Below are positions 1 to 8,490 of a stretch of DNA of 64,000 nucleotides, in pieces (the stretch's first letter is position 1; each line of letters starts with the position of its first letter). Under the pieces are notes generated by a model. That model was not told where the DNA came from, made no database searches, and was given only the letters and a program-made list of their open reading frames with translations. A program made the position numbers and the translations under genes. The DNA is from Flavobacteriaceae bacterium LSUCC0859 (GTDB lineage: Bacteria > Bacteroidota > Bacteroidia > Flavobacteriales > Flavobacteriaceae): positions 124,001-188,000 of the forward strand of contig JAKOGP010000004.1 of assembly GCA_022239325.1 (NCBI GenBank), given 5' to 3'.

Positions 1-2
1 TT

Positions 3-95
3 AAAGAAGAGCTGGAAGCTTTTCAGTCAGACATGGATAGCCAGAATAACACAGATATTAGCATAGAGATTCAATCTATGGACGTTCGTGAATAA
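3..95 (+). CDS. 3' end of an unidentified gene (partial)
   Basis: A reading frame open from the left edge ends in TAA at 93-95 and gives about 30 residues, acidic and polar (it ends SMDVRE). A good terminator follows at once, which supports this being the true end of a gene. There is too little sequence to name a family. Confidence 0.55.
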   Translation, partial: KEELEAFQSDMDSQNNTDISIEIQSMDVRE

Positions 96-127
96 CCCAA
101 CCAATTCATAAAGGAGCTCTGCTCCAC

Positions 128-165
128 AAAAGGCCCATAGCAATCTTGTTTATGGGCCTTTTTGT
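128..165 (+). terminator. Rho-independent terminator
   Basis: AAGGCCCATA (130-139) pairs perfectly with TATGGGCCTT (151-160) around an 11-base loop, followed by a T-rich run. It closes the transcript of the partial gene at the left edge. Confidence 0.85.
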
Positions 166-215
166 ATGGAAGTACTTATTTGTTCTATTTTTATGCCTAA
201 TTGTTATCTCAGATC

Positions 216-668
216 ATGGATCCATTAAAAGAAGGGGTGTTTAAGCATTGCGAAGAACTGCTGCGCCAAAAGGCAGCTGCCTATTTGGAACAAGACCAAG
301 CCCTTTTAAACGCGCTAGACAGCGAGGGCAAAAGCTCCGCGGGAGACAAACATGAAACCGGCCGCGCCATGATCCAGTTAGAACGTGAAAAACTTGCCCA
401 CCAGCGGCAACTAAACGAGATAGCCTTCCAACAGCTAAGCGCCCTTAAAAACAAAAAGCCAAGTACTTTAATTGGCCCCGGTAGCCTGGTGAAAACCACC
501 CTAGCTACCTATTATTTGGCCGTCCCTGCCCATCCTTTCTTCTATGATGGGCAACCCATTTACTGCATCTCCCCCCAAAGCCCCATAGGGCAATTACTAC
601 GGAGCAAAAAAATGGGCGAGTCCTTTTCTTTTAGAGACTCTGATCATGAGATTTTAGAGATACTATAG
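216..668 (+). CDS. GreA/GreB-family protein (transcription-elongation-factor-like)
   Basis: A protein of 150 residues. The N-terminal half is charged and helical and looks like a coiled coil; it holds the block SSAGDKHETGRAMIQLERE near residues 40-58. The C-terminal part, from about residue 87, has the small-barrel pattern of the GreA/GreB C-terminal domain (GSLVKTT...YYLAV...ISPQSPIGQLL). Relatives in flavobacteria are often mislabelled 3-oxoacyl-ACP synthase, but no ketosynthase motif is present. A role at RNA polymerase is inferred from the fold only. I chose ATG 216; a TTG at 201 would add five residues but is a weaker start. The gene stands alone between two terminators. Confidence 0.7.
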   Translation: MDPLKEGVFKHCEELLRQKAAAYLEQDQALLNALDSEGKSSAGDKHETGRAMIQLEREKLAHQRQLNEIAFQQLSALKNKKPSTLIGPGSLVKTTLATYYLAVPAHPFFYDGQPIYCISPQSPIGQLLRSKKMGESFSFRDSDHEILEIL

Positions 669-933
669 GTCACAAAAATCGAATAGATTTCCCTTTTATG
701 TATGGTTTTCCAACAAAATAAAGTCACTTTATCGATTATTTGTGTAGTTCACCGATGTGGAGTATCAATTTATCAATTCCGTTTTATATTGTCATTTATA
801 ACACCTAAATCATATAAATTGTGGAACATACAAAAAGTACATGGTTATGAATTGGCCTCAGCAGGAACCAGACTTTTAGCTCAATTTTTTGAGAGGTTAA
901 TATTTACCCTAGACCAACTAATCTGTAAGACTT
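669..933. other. Intergenic stretch with no recognisable gene
   Basis: About 265 bases between the Gre-like gene and a bidirectional terminator. A 77-codon open frame lies at 702-935 but runs into the terminator's A-run, has a composition unlike its neighbours and resembles no family I know. I saw no RNA gene or riboswitch. It could be a gene relic or carry a small RNA ending at the terminator. Confidence 0.4.
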
Positions 934-968
934 AAAAAAAAAGCAGCCTACAGGGCTGCTTTTTTTTA
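934..968. terminator. Bidirectional terminator
   Basis: AAGCAGCC (941-948) pairs with GGCTGCTT (954-961), with an A-run on the left and a T-run on the right, so it can work on both strands. On the reverse strand it ends the deoxynucleoside kinase transcript. Confidence 0.85.
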
Positions 969-984
969 TATGTTTTTAACCTCC

Positions 985-1599
985 CTAAAACAAGCCGTGA
1001 ATTTCGGCGTCGATTTTTTCAATGATTTGGCCCAGGTCTTCTGGGTTGGCTACAAAGTCTAGTGGGTCTACGTCTATGACTAGCAATTTACTTTTGGTGT
1101 AGCCGTGCGCCCAAGCCTCGTAACGTTCGTTAAGCCTGCTGAGGTAGTCTATAGAAATGCTGTTTTCATATTCGCGGCCTCTTTTTTGTATTTGATTTAC
1201 CAAATTGGGTACCGAGCTTCTCAGGTAAATAACAAGCTCTGGCGGTTCTACCAAACGTTCCATGAGTTCAAAGAGTTGCTTGTAGTTATTAAAGTCTCTA
1301 TTGGTCATGAGTCCCATAGCATGTAAGTTGGGAGCAAAAATAAAGGCGTCTTCGTATATGGTACGGTCTTGAATAATATTTTTACCGCTCTCTCTTATTT
1401 CTAAAATCTGTCTGTAGCGGCTGTTGAGGAAGAAAATCTGAAGGTTAAAACTCCAGCGCTCCATTTGGTTGTAAAAATCGTCTAAATAAGGATTGTCTTC
1501 TACTTCTTCAAAGTGGGCGTCCCACTGATAATGCTTAGATAATAGTTTGGTTAATGTGGTTTTTCCAGCTCCAATGTTTCCGGCAATGGCTACATGCAT
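985..1599 (-). CDS. Deoxynucleoside kinase (dNK/dGK-dAK family)
   Basis: Phosphorylates deoxynucleosides for the dNTP salvage pathway in the cytoplasm. The 204-residue protein has the P-loop GNIGAGKTT at residues 7-15, an ERW substrate-site motif near 46-49, the QDRTIYED motif (the family's DRS-type region) near 76-83, and a basic lid QKRGREYE near 138-145. Length and motif order fit the deoxyadenosine/deoxyguanosine/deoxycytidine kinase family. The exact base preference cannot be read from the sequence. The gene appears monocistronic, is divergent from the GLPGLI gene and ends at the terminator at 934-968. Confidence 0.9.
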   Translation of the reverse strand: MHVAIAGNIGAGKTTLTKLLSKHYQWDAHFEEVEDNPYLDDFYNQMERWSFNLQIFFLNSRYRQILEIRESGKNIIQDRTIYEDAFIFAPNLHAMGLMTNRDFNNYKQLFELMERLVEPPELVIYLRSSVPNLVNQIQKRGREYENSISIDYLSRLNERYEAWAHGYTKSKLLVIDVDPLDFVANPEDLGQIIEKIDAEIHGLF

Positions 1600-1735
1600 A
1601 GGTGTTTAGGTTTGTTTTAGGTAAATTGATATCCTTTTTAAAAGGGGCAACAAGATACCGAAATTCTTTTATAATTTCTTTCCCAAAGATTAAACTATTT
1701 ATAATTAGCTTAGTCTTAGTTATAAAATATACCAC

Positions 1736-2665
1736 ATGAAAACATTTTTACATATTATTTGGGTATTCCTAGCCGCATCGGGCGCGTTAGCTGCCCAAGA
1801 ATTCCAAGGAACTGCAACCTATATGACCAAAACTTCATTAGATATGGATTTTGGAGGCAGACAAATGTCAGAGACTCAGAAGAAAATGATCCAGCAGCGT
1901 ATGAAATCTATGTTGGAAAAAACCTTCATTCTGAACTTTAACAGAACCAGCTCTACTTATGTAGAGGAGCAGAAATTAGATGCGCCAGGAGCTGCTGCTG
2001 GAGGTGGTATGCGTTTTATGGGTTTTGGAGGCGGAGGCTCTGGAGTGTATTACAAAGACATTCAATCTAAGACCTACACTAATGAGACCGATATTTTTGG
2101 AAAGCCCTTTTTAGTAGAAGACCAGCTGGAGCCATTGGAATGGACCCTTACGGCAGAGACCAAACAGATAGGGCAATACACCTGTTACAAGGCTACTGCA
2201 GTGAGAAAAGCAGACACTACTATGGTGAATTTATTTAGAAATATGCGTCCTAGATCTAGAGGAGGGGATACTGGACCAGAGGAGAAGCAGACAGATAGCA
2301 TACAAAAAGATACTGTGGCCTCTGGTCAAACCGGTGGTAGGTCTCTGACCTCCAGGTTTGAGCCTCCCACGGAAACTGCTATTACGGCTTGGTATACCTT
2401 AGACATTCCCATTAGTCAGGGTCCTAAAGAATATTGGGGACTTCCTGGGCTTATTTTAGAGGTTACAGAGGGAAGAACAGCTATTTTGTGTTCTAAAATC
2501 GTTATTAATCCCAAAGAGCCTTTAGTGATTGAAGCACCCTCTAAGGGAAAAAAGATCTCACAGGCAGAATTTCAAGAGACCATGGCCAAAAAAGTGAAAG
2601 AGATGTCCGAAAACTTTAGTCGTGGCGGAAGGTCCGGTGGCGCTAGAATTATGATTAGAAACTAA
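1736..2665 (+). CDS. GLPGLI-family secreted protein
   Basis: A 309-residue exported protein with a signal peptide over residues 1-19 (cleavage after AALA-type residues, before QEFQG). It carries the signature GLPGLI near residues 235-240, in the context EYWGLPGLILEVTEG, which defines a Bacteroidota-specific family of unknown function. Glycine-rich segments occur near residues 85-100 (GGGMRFMGFGGGGSG) and at the C-terminus. The next gene, 70 bases downstream, is an outer-membrane beta-barrel receptor. This pairing recurs in flavobacteria, so the two probably act together at the cell surface; that role is inference. Confidence 0.85.
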   Translation: MKTFLHIIWVFLAASGALAAQEFQGTATYMTKTSLDMDFGGRQMSETQKKMIQQRMKSMLEKTFILNFNRTSSTYVEEQKLDAPGAAAGGGMRFMGFGGGGSGVYYKDIQSKTYTNETDIFGKPFLVEDQLEPLEWTLTAETKQIGQYTCYKATAVRKADTTMVNLFRNMRPRSRGGDTGPEEKQTDSIQKDTVASGQTGGRSLTSRFEPPTETAITAWYTLDIPISQGPKEYWGLPGLILEVTEGRTAILCSKIVINPKEPLVIEAPSKGKKISQAEFQETMAKKVKEMSENFSRGGRSGGARIMIRN

Positions 2666-2735
2666 GATCGCTGCGATCTAAGCTTATTCTATTCATTTAC
2701 CAACCTAATATTGGCCTATTTTAGGCTCCTTATTT

Positions 2736-5414
2736 ATGAAAAAAATTATTTTAGTCTTTGCTTTAATAGGTTGTACAGCCATAGCCCACGCCCAAAAGGT
2801 GAACATTGTAGGGGTAGTGAAAGACTCTCTAGGAGTAGGCTTAGATATGGCTAACGTGGTGGCCATTAATGAGGCCAGTGGCGCTTTGGACGGTTTTGGA
2901 ATTACAGACCCAAGCGGGCGCTATAAGATTGCCGTTAAAGCCAATACACAGTACAGGCTTAAGGTAAGTTATATTGGATTTACCCCTAGAGAGTATCTAA
3001 TTACCACCGGTTTAGAAGACTTTAATAAAGACATCACCCTCTTGGAACAAGCAGAAGCCTTAGATGAGGTAGAGCTTACCTATGAAATTCCTGTGACCAT
3101 TCAGGGAGACACCATTGTTTACAATACAGACTCTTTTGTGAGTGGTACCGAGAAGAAACTAGGAGATGTGATTAAAAAGCTACCAGGTTTAGAGATTAAC
3201 GACGACGGAGAAATAGAAGCAGAGGGTAAAAAGGTAGGTAAGATCATGGTGAATGGGAAAGATTTTTTTGACGGAGACACCAAACTAGCCACCAAAAACA
3301 TACCTGCCAACGCGGTTTCTAAGGTAGAGGTACTCCGTAATTATTCTGAGGTAAGCCAGCTAAGTGGGGTAACCAACAACCAAGACAATGTGGCTATAAA
3401 TATTAAGTTAAAAGAAGGGAAAGAGCGGTTTTGGTTTGGAGAGATTACTGCAGGTTTGGGCTTGGATAACACCTTTTTAGCCCACCCTAAACTCTTTTAT
3501 TACAGCCCCAAATTGTCTGTAAATGTCATCACAGATTTTAACAATATTGGTGAGTTACCTTTTACGCCCAGAGACTATTTTAATTTTACGGGCGGCATGT
3601 CTAATTTTAGCAGGGGTGGGGGCACCCAATTCAATGCCACGAATAATTCTCTAGGAATTTCTCTATTGCAAAACAATAGGGCCAAATCTATTGACACCAA
3701 GTTTGGCGCTACCAATTTCAACTACGCTGTAAATGAAAAGCTAGACTTTAGTGGTTTTGCCATATATTCTTATACTGGAACCCAGTTGGAAGTGCTTACC
3801 AATAGGCAGTTTATTGTCTCAGACCAAAGAGAGCAATCTACTACCAATACCGACCAAAAAGCGACCCTTGGCTTGGCTAAATTTTCTAGCCGCTACAAGC
3901 CTTCTGCCTTGCTGCAATGGGATTATGATGTGCTTTTAAAAGACTCTTCTCAGGAAGAGGAAAGGAGCCTCAATTCTCAGGCTCTTGTTTCAGAAGACAT
4001 TCTAGAAAACAAAACCCAAGACCCTATAACAGTCACTCAAAATACAGGCCTGTATTACACCCTTTCTGACCAACACATTTTTGCTTTCCAGGCCCAGCAT
4101 ATGTATCAGAAGGAAGATCCTTTTTACAATGCAGTGCGTACCCAAGAGCCTTTTAACGGCGTTTTGCCCTTAGAGGGGAATGGTTTGGGCTTTAATATTA
4201 ATCAATCCCAGTTGGTCACCACAAATAAGTTAGACGCCAGATTGGATTACTACTGGGTTACAGGCACAAAGAGTAACTTGAATTTTACGCTTGGAACCAT
4301 ATGGAGCCAGCAAGATTTTAACTCCGATATTTTCGAGATTTTAGAAGGAGACGCCCCTAGGGAGCTAGCCCAAGACTTGTTTAAAAATAGGGTAGGATTT
4401 AATTTTACAGATCTCTATGCAGGGTTTCATTACAAGGTAATTTCCGGTAAGTTTACTTTTAATCCCGGCTTTAATGTGCACTCCTACGTGGCAGAAAACA
4501 CACAACTGGGCTCGGTAGAAACTAAAACTTTAACCAATTTGGTTCCAGACCTTTTTGTGAATGTACAGCTTAGAAAGACAGAAAATATTAGAATGAATTA
4601 CAGCATAAGCAGGGAGTTTACAGACATAAACAACCTGGCAGCAGGCTATGTGTTCTCCAACTACAACGCCATTTATCAGGGGAATAGAGATTTGGAAAGT
4701 GCGTTGTACCACAACGCAAGTCTGAACTTCTTTAGCTTTAATATGTTTAATTTTCAAAATGTATTTGCCAATTTTGCTTATAACAAGCGCATAGACGCTT
4801 TTAAAAATGCTGGGGTTATTAGCGGTATAAACCAGGTAAATACCACCATAAATGCGGCCCTTCCAGATGAAACTTTTTCGGGTTCTGCCAATTATCAGCG
4901 AACCTTTGGCAAGCTAAAGGTGAGCTCCAGAGCTAATTTTTCTAGCTCCAGACTAAACAATGTGATTAATAATACCCCAAGGGTGTCCAAATCTTTCACC
5001 CAAACCTACAGAGGTTCTTTAGCCACTAATTTTAGGCAGGCGCCCAACCTAGAGCTGGGATATTCTTATAGTGTAAATGACTATGACAACGCAGGAAGGC
5101 TCAGTACTTTTTATACAGACCAGCCCTTTGTAAAGTTAGATATGCAGTTTTTAAAGTCCTTTATTTTCACTGCAGATTATGACTATTATCATTACAGAGA
5201 CGCGGCTCAAACGGCAGACAACGAATATGCATTTTTAAACGCCAACCTCTCTTTTCAAAAGCCAGACACCAAGTGGGAATACAGCCTACAAGTGACCAAT
5301 GCCTTAGACACAGACGCTTTGAACCAAGACAGTTTTAATGATTTATTTATCTCCTCTACGGCCTATATGGTACAGCCCAGATATATAGTTTTTAAGATCA
5401 AATACGAATTGTAG
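2736..5414 (+). CDS. Outer-membrane beta-barrel protein, TonB-receptor-like
   Basis: An 892-residue protein with a signal peptide (residues 1-19, ending AHAQ). A carboxypeptidase-regulatory-like domain follows at about 22-105 (VNIVGVVKDSLGVGL...), then a plug-like region near 115-230 with GDVIKKLPGLEINDDG, then a long barrel rich in alternating aromatic strands. It lacks the SusC signature and matches the outer-membrane beta-barrel family that accompanies GLPGLI proteins. It probably forms a TonB-dependent or related outer-membrane channel; the substrate is unknown. Probably co-transcribed with the upstream GLPGLI gene. Confidence 0.85.
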   Translation: MKKIILVFALIGCTAIAHAQKVNIVGVVKDSLGVGLDMANVVAINEASGALDGFGITDPSGRYKIAVKANTQYRLKVSYIGFTPREYLITTGLEDFNKDITLLEQAEALDEVELTYEIPVTIQGDTIVYNTDSFVSGTEKKLGDVIKKLPGLEINDDGEIEAEGKKVGKIMVNGKDFFDGDTKLATKNIPANAVSKVEVLRNYSEVSQLSGVTNNQDNVAINIKLKEGKERFWFGEITAGLGLDNTFLAHPKLFYYSPKLSVNVITDFNNIGELPFTPRDYFNFTGGMSNFSRGGGTQFNATNNSLGISLLQNNRAKSIDTKFGATNFNYAVNEKLDFSGFAIYSYTGTQLEVLTNRQFIVSDQREQSTTNTDQKATLGLAKFSSRYKPSALLQWDYDVLLKDSSQEEERSLNSQALVSEDILENKTQDPITVTQNTGLYYTLSDQHIFAFQAQHMYQKEDPFYNAVRTQEPFNGVLPLEGNGLGFNINQSQLVTTNKLDARLDYYWVTGTKSNLNFTLGTIWSQQDFNSDIFEILEGDAPRELAQDLFKNRVGFNFTDLYAGFHYKVISGKFTFNPGFNVHSYVAENTQLGSVETKTLTNLVPDLFVNVQLRKTENIRMNYSISREFTDINNLAAGYVFSNYNAIYQGNRDLESALYHNASLNFFSFNMFNFQNVFANFAYNKRIDAFKNAGVISGINQVNTTINAALPDETFSGSANYQRTFGKLKVSSRANFSSSRLNNVINNTPRVSKSFTQTYRGSLATNFRQAPNLELGYSYSVNDYDNAGRLSTFYTDQPFVKLDMQFLKSFIFTADYDYYHYRDAAQTADNEYAFLNANLSFQKPDTKWEYSLQVTNALDTDALNQDSFNDLFISSTAYMVQPRYIVFKIKYEL

Positions 5415-5432
5415 CTTTTTTTTCTGTTTTTG

Positions 5433-5465
5433 TTTGGATATTAAATCTGAACTAACGTACCTTTG
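5433..5465 (+). promoter_or_regulatory. metK promoter, Bacteroidota type
   Basis: TTTG at 5433-5436 and TACCTTTG at 5458-5465 are 21 bases apart, matching the Bacteroidota consensus TTTG-N19-21-TAnnTTTG. The expected start of transcription, near 5472, falls just before the SAM-II-like aptamer. Confidence 0.7.
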
Positions 5466-5477
5466 TTATCTATTTAT

Positions 5478-5553
5478 TATTGAGGAAGGATTTGACTGAT
5501 TGCAACCTCTTTATTTTGGCCTCCGGCCGATGTAAAAAAATGCTAAAGCAGTT
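5478..5553 (+). promoter_or_regulatory. SAM-II-like riboswitch upstream of metK
   Basis: The conserved SAM-II blocks appear in order. P1 left arm GAGG is at 5482-5485, GATTTG at 5489-5494, ATTGCAA at 5499-5505, P1 right arm CCTC at 5506-5509, and GCTAAA at 5542-5547. The loop sequence ACTG (5495-5498) can pair with CAGT (5549-5552), giving the pseudoknot that defines this class. A small extra hairpin, GGCC-TCC-GGCC (5518-5528), sits in the connecting loop. The aptamer begins about ten bases after the predicted transcript start. High SAM would be expected to lower metK expression. No Shine-Dalgarno site overlaps the 3' arm, so how it acts is unclear. Confidence 0.75.
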
Positions 5554-5626
5554 CACCACATGTTCCATGTTGTGATCACCACCCGCTAAGATGTCAAGCC
5601 CCAACTCGTCAAAAAAAAAAGACGCA

Positions 5627-6883
5627 ATGGCTTATTTATTTACTTCAGAATCTGTGAGTGAGGGACACCCAGACAAGATAGCAGATCAGATTTCAGACGC
5701 TTTATTAGATCATTTTTTGGCCTTTGACCCCCAGAGTAAGGTGGCCTGTGAGACTTTGGTAACCACCGGACAGGTGGTTTTAGCCGGAGAGGTAAAAAGC
5801 AATACTTATTTAGACGTCCAGCAAATTGCTAGAGATGTAGTAAATGCCATTGGCTATACCAAAGGGGCTTATCAGTTTAGTGGAGACTCCTGTGGGGTTA
5901 TTTCACTAATTCACGAACAATCACAAGACATTAACCAAGGGGTAGACAGAGCTACCAAAGAGGAACAAGGTGCTGGAGATCAGGGAATGATGTTTGGTTA
6001 CGCCTCTAAGGAAACCGAAAATTACATGCCTTTGGCCTTAGATATTTCTCACAAGATTTTAGAGGAATTGGCCGCCATGAGAAGAGAAGGAACTGAAATT
6101 TCTTATCTGAGACCAGACGCTAAGGCGCAGGTGACCATAGAATATTCAGACGACAATGTGCCACAGCGTATAGACACCATAGTGGTTTCTACACAGCACG
6201 ACCCGTTTTTAGAAGAGGACGCCGCTATGTTGGCCACCATTAAAAAAGACATTATTGAAAAGCTCATTCCAAGGGTAGTACGTTTGTTCCCCCCTCATGT
6301 TCAGGCTTTGTTTAATAAGGATATTACCTACTACATAAATCCAACTGGGAAGTTTGTAATTGGTGGTCCTCATGGAGACACTGGCCTCACAGGAAGAAAA
6401 ATTATTGTAGACACTTACGGAGGAAAAGGGGCCCATGGTGGGGGTGCTTTTAGTGGGAAAGATCCTTCTAAGGTAGACCGCTCTGCTGCTTATGCAGCGC
6501 GCCATGCTGCTAAGAATTTAGTAGCCGCGGGCGTGGCCTCTGAAATTTTAGTACAGATTAGCTATGCCATTGGAGTGGTTGCACCTACTTCTATTTATGT
6601 AGACACCTATGGTACATCGGCTGTAGGCCTCACAGATGGAGAAATAGCTAAGAAAGTTAGCGAGATTTTTGACATGAGACCCCATGCCATTGAAGATCGT
6701 TTACAGTTACGCAATCCCATTTATTTGGAGACGGCTGCTTATGGACATATGGGAAAGACCCCTAAAAAAGTGACCAAAGTATTTGAGTCTCCTTACAACG
6801 GAAGGGTAGAAAAAGAAGTGACCCTTTTTACTTGGGAACAATTAGATAAAGTAACCGAGGTACAAAAAGCCTTTGGTTTGTGA
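5627..6883 (+). CDS. metK: S-adenosylmethionine synthetase (MetK)
   Basis: Makes S-adenosylmethionine from methionine and ATP in the cytoplasm. The 418-residue protein begins [21 protein letters not shown] with the ATP-site GHPDK. It then has [12 protein letters not shown] and the glycine-rich nucleotide loop [20 protein letters not shown]. It is somewhat longer than the roughly 384-residue E. coli enzyme, as is usual in this phylum. I chose ATG 5627 because homology starts there. An in-frame ATG at 5591 would add 12 residues ([12 protein letters not shown]) read through a run of ten A. The gene follows a SAM-II-like aptamer, which implies feedback by its own product. Confidence 0.97.
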   Translation: MAYLFTSESVSEGHPDKIADQISDALLDHFLAFDPQSKVACETLVTTGQVVLAGEVKSNTYLDVQQIARDVVNAIGYTKGAYQFSGDSCGVISLIHEQSQDINQGVDRATKEEQGAGDQGMMFGYASKETENYMPLALDISHKILEELAAMRREGTEISYLRPDAKAQVTIEYSDDNVPQRIDTIVVSTQHDPFLEEDAAMLATIKKDIIEKLIPRVVRLFPPHVQALFNKDITYYINPTGKFVIGGPHGDTGLTGRKIIVDTYGGKGAHGGGAFSGKDPSKVDRSAAYAARHAAKNLVAAGVASEILVQISYAIGVVAPTSIYVDTYGTSAVGLTDGEIAKKVSEIFDMRPHAIEDRLQLRNPIYLETAAYGHMGKTPKKVTKVFESPYNGRVEKEVTLFTWEQLDKVTEVQKAFGL

Positions 6884-6922
6884 TATATTAATGCATATGG
6901 GGGTTCGCATTTAAGAAACCCC

Positions 6923-6930
6923 TATATTTG
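6923..6930 (+). promoter_or_regulatory. Promoter -7 box for the methionine operon
   Basis: TATATTTG fits the Bacteroidota -7 consensus TAnnTTTG and would start transcription about 20 bases before the S-box aptamer. No convincing -33 TTTG is found at the right distance, so only the -7 box is called. Confidence 0.5.
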
Positions 6931-6956
6931 ACCCATAAGTTCAAACCATTATTGAA

Positions 6957-7097
6957 TAGTTATCAAGAAAGGCGGAGGGAGTAGACCCTATGAAGCCTTA
7001 GCAACCCTTTGCCCCATGCAATGAAGGTGCTACATTCTATCCCATAGGGAATAGATAACGTGAACGCTTACGGACGGTAAGCCTAACTTTCTTTTTT
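6957..7097 (+). promoter_or_regulatory. SAM-I (S-box) riboswitch
   Basis: The S-box core is present in order: TTATCAAGAAAGGCGGAGGG, then CCCTATGAAGCCTTAGCAAC, then AAGGTGCTACATTC. P1 forms between AAGAAAG (6965-6971) and CTTTCTT (7087-7093). P3 is a hairpin around CTATCCC-ATA-GGGAATAG, and P4 is GCTTAC-GGACG-GTAAGC. It binds S-adenosylmethionine and should switch off the five-gene methionine operon downstream when SAM is abundant. Confidence 0.95.
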
Positions 7098-7113
7098 AAC
7101 TTTTTCGATTTTT

Positions 7114-7157
7114 ACCCACTGGTGGCGCCGCCAGAAGGGGTTTGGCTTTTTAATTAT
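7114..7157 (+). terminator. Possible riboswitch-controlled terminator
   Basis: CTGGTG (7119-7124) pairs with CGCCAG (7129-7134, one G-U pair), extended by ACCC (7114-7117) with GGGT (7138-7141). The T-rich stretch that follows is interrupted (TTGGCTTTTT). It lies between the S-box and the metY start, where an expression platform is expected, but the U-tract is imperfect. Control at the level of translation is also possible. Confidence 0.45.
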
Positions 7158-7182
7158 TTTTTTAACATTTAAAGCAAAAATC

Positions 7183-8481
7183 ATGAGTACAGAAAACAAA
7201 CAATTTGCAACGAACGCCTTACATGCAGGGCACGATCCAAAACTAACAGGAGGCACAAGAGCGGTTCCTATCTATCAGAGCACAGCCTATGTGTTTGACA
7301 GTTCAGAGCATGCGGCCAATCTTTTTTCACTGGCAGAGCCAGGTAACATTTACACTAGAATTAACAACCCTACTACAGACATACTAGAGCAGCGATTGGC
7401 TGCTTTGGAGGGAGGTATCGCAGCAGTGGCTACCGCCTCTGGGACGGCAGCTATAGCCACTGCTTTGTTGGTGCTTTTAAAAGCAGGAGACCATATTGTA
7501 GCTTCTAACAGTTTGTATGGAGGTACCTATAACTTATTAAATGTTACCCTCCCTAGATTGGGAATTACCACCACCTTTGTAGACCCCTCAGATCCGTCTA
7601 ATTTTGAGGCGGCAGTTAGGGAAAATACGCGGGTATTTTTTGCAGAGTCCCTAGGAAATCCAAAATTAGATGTTCTAGATTTAAAAGCCATTGGGGCACA
7701 TGCTAAGGCCGCTAAGGTCCCTTTTATAGTAGACAATACCGTCGCTACCCCTGCGCTTTTAAACCCCATTGAACACGGTGCCAACATAGTCATTCACTCG
7801 CTTACCAAATACATAAATGGGAATGGGACTGCTCTGGGTGGCGCCATTATAGATGCTGGTACCTTTGACTGGAGTAGTGGTAAATTTCCAGAATTTACAG
7901 AGCCTGCTGCTGGCTATCACGGACTTATTTATCACGAGGCCTTAGGTGCTGCAGCCTACATTGCGAAGGTGCGAATAGAAGGGTTAAGAGATTACGGGGC
8001 AGCTATAAGTCCTTTTAATGCTTTTCAGATTATACAAGGTCTAGAGACCCTCCCTATTAGAATAGCCAAGCACTCTGAAAACGCTCTGGCTTTGGCCTTG
8101 TGGTTGGAAGAGCAAGAGTTGGTGTCTTGGGTTAATTATCCAGGTCTAAAATCTTCTGCTTATCACCAGCTGGCCCAACAGTATTTGCCAAAAGGGCAAA
8201 GTGGGATTGTAACCTTTGGAGTTCGCGGCGGTTATGCCTCTGCTAAAGCCGTAGCCAATCACTCTAAGTTATTTTCACTCTTGGCCAATATTGGAGACTC
8301 TAAGTCTTTAATTATTCACCCGGCTAGTACTACCCATCAGCAATTATCTCCAGAGGCGCAACTCACTACCGGTGTTACCGAAGATCTCATTAGACTCTCG
8401 GTAGGTTTGGAGTCTATAGAAGATTTAAAAGCAGATTTAGCGGCAGTGTTTGCACAGATTAAAGAAACAGCCTTGGTTTAA
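7183..8481 (+). CDS. metY: O-acetylhomoserine sulfhydrylase (MetY)
   Basis: A PLP enzyme of the Cys/Met metabolism family that makes homocysteine from O-acetylhomoserine and sulfide. At 432 residues it has the length of the O-acetylhomoserine aminocarboxypropyltransferase branch. The PLP-binding lysine is K209 in HSLTKYINGNGTALGG. The N-terminal active-site Tyr/Arg region reads YTRINNPTTDILEQRLAALE, and TASGTAAIATAL supplies phosphate-binding residues. It is first in the operon directly behind the S-box riboswitch. A second paralogous enzyme is encoded two genes downstream. Confidence 0.93.
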   Translation: MSTENKQFATNALHAGHDPKLTGGTRAVPIYQSTAYVFDSSEHAANLFSLAEPGNIYTRINNPTTDILEQRLAALEGGIAAVATASGTAAIATALLVLLKAGDHIVASNSLYGGTYNLLNVTLPRLGITTTFVDPSDPSNFEAAVRENTRVFFAESLGNPKLDVLDLKAIGAHAKAAKVPFIVDNTVATPALLNPIEHGANIVIHSLTKYINGNGTALGGAIIDAGTFDWSSGKFPEFTEPAAGYHGLIYHEALGAAAYIAKVRIEGLRDYGAAISPFNAFQIIQGLETLPIRIAKHSENALALALWLEEQELVSWVNYPGLKSSAYHQLAQQYLPKGQSGIVTFGVRGGYASAKAVANHSKLFSLLANIGDSKSLIIHPASTTHQQLSPEAQLTTGVTEDLIRLSVGLESIEDLKADLAAVFAQIKETALV

Positions 8482-8490
8482 AGATAGCAG

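Noticed and set aside
702-935. 77-codon open frame after the Gre-like gene
   Set aside because: It runs into the A-run of a terminator, has no recognisable family pattern and looks like chance open sequence in an A/T-rich gap.
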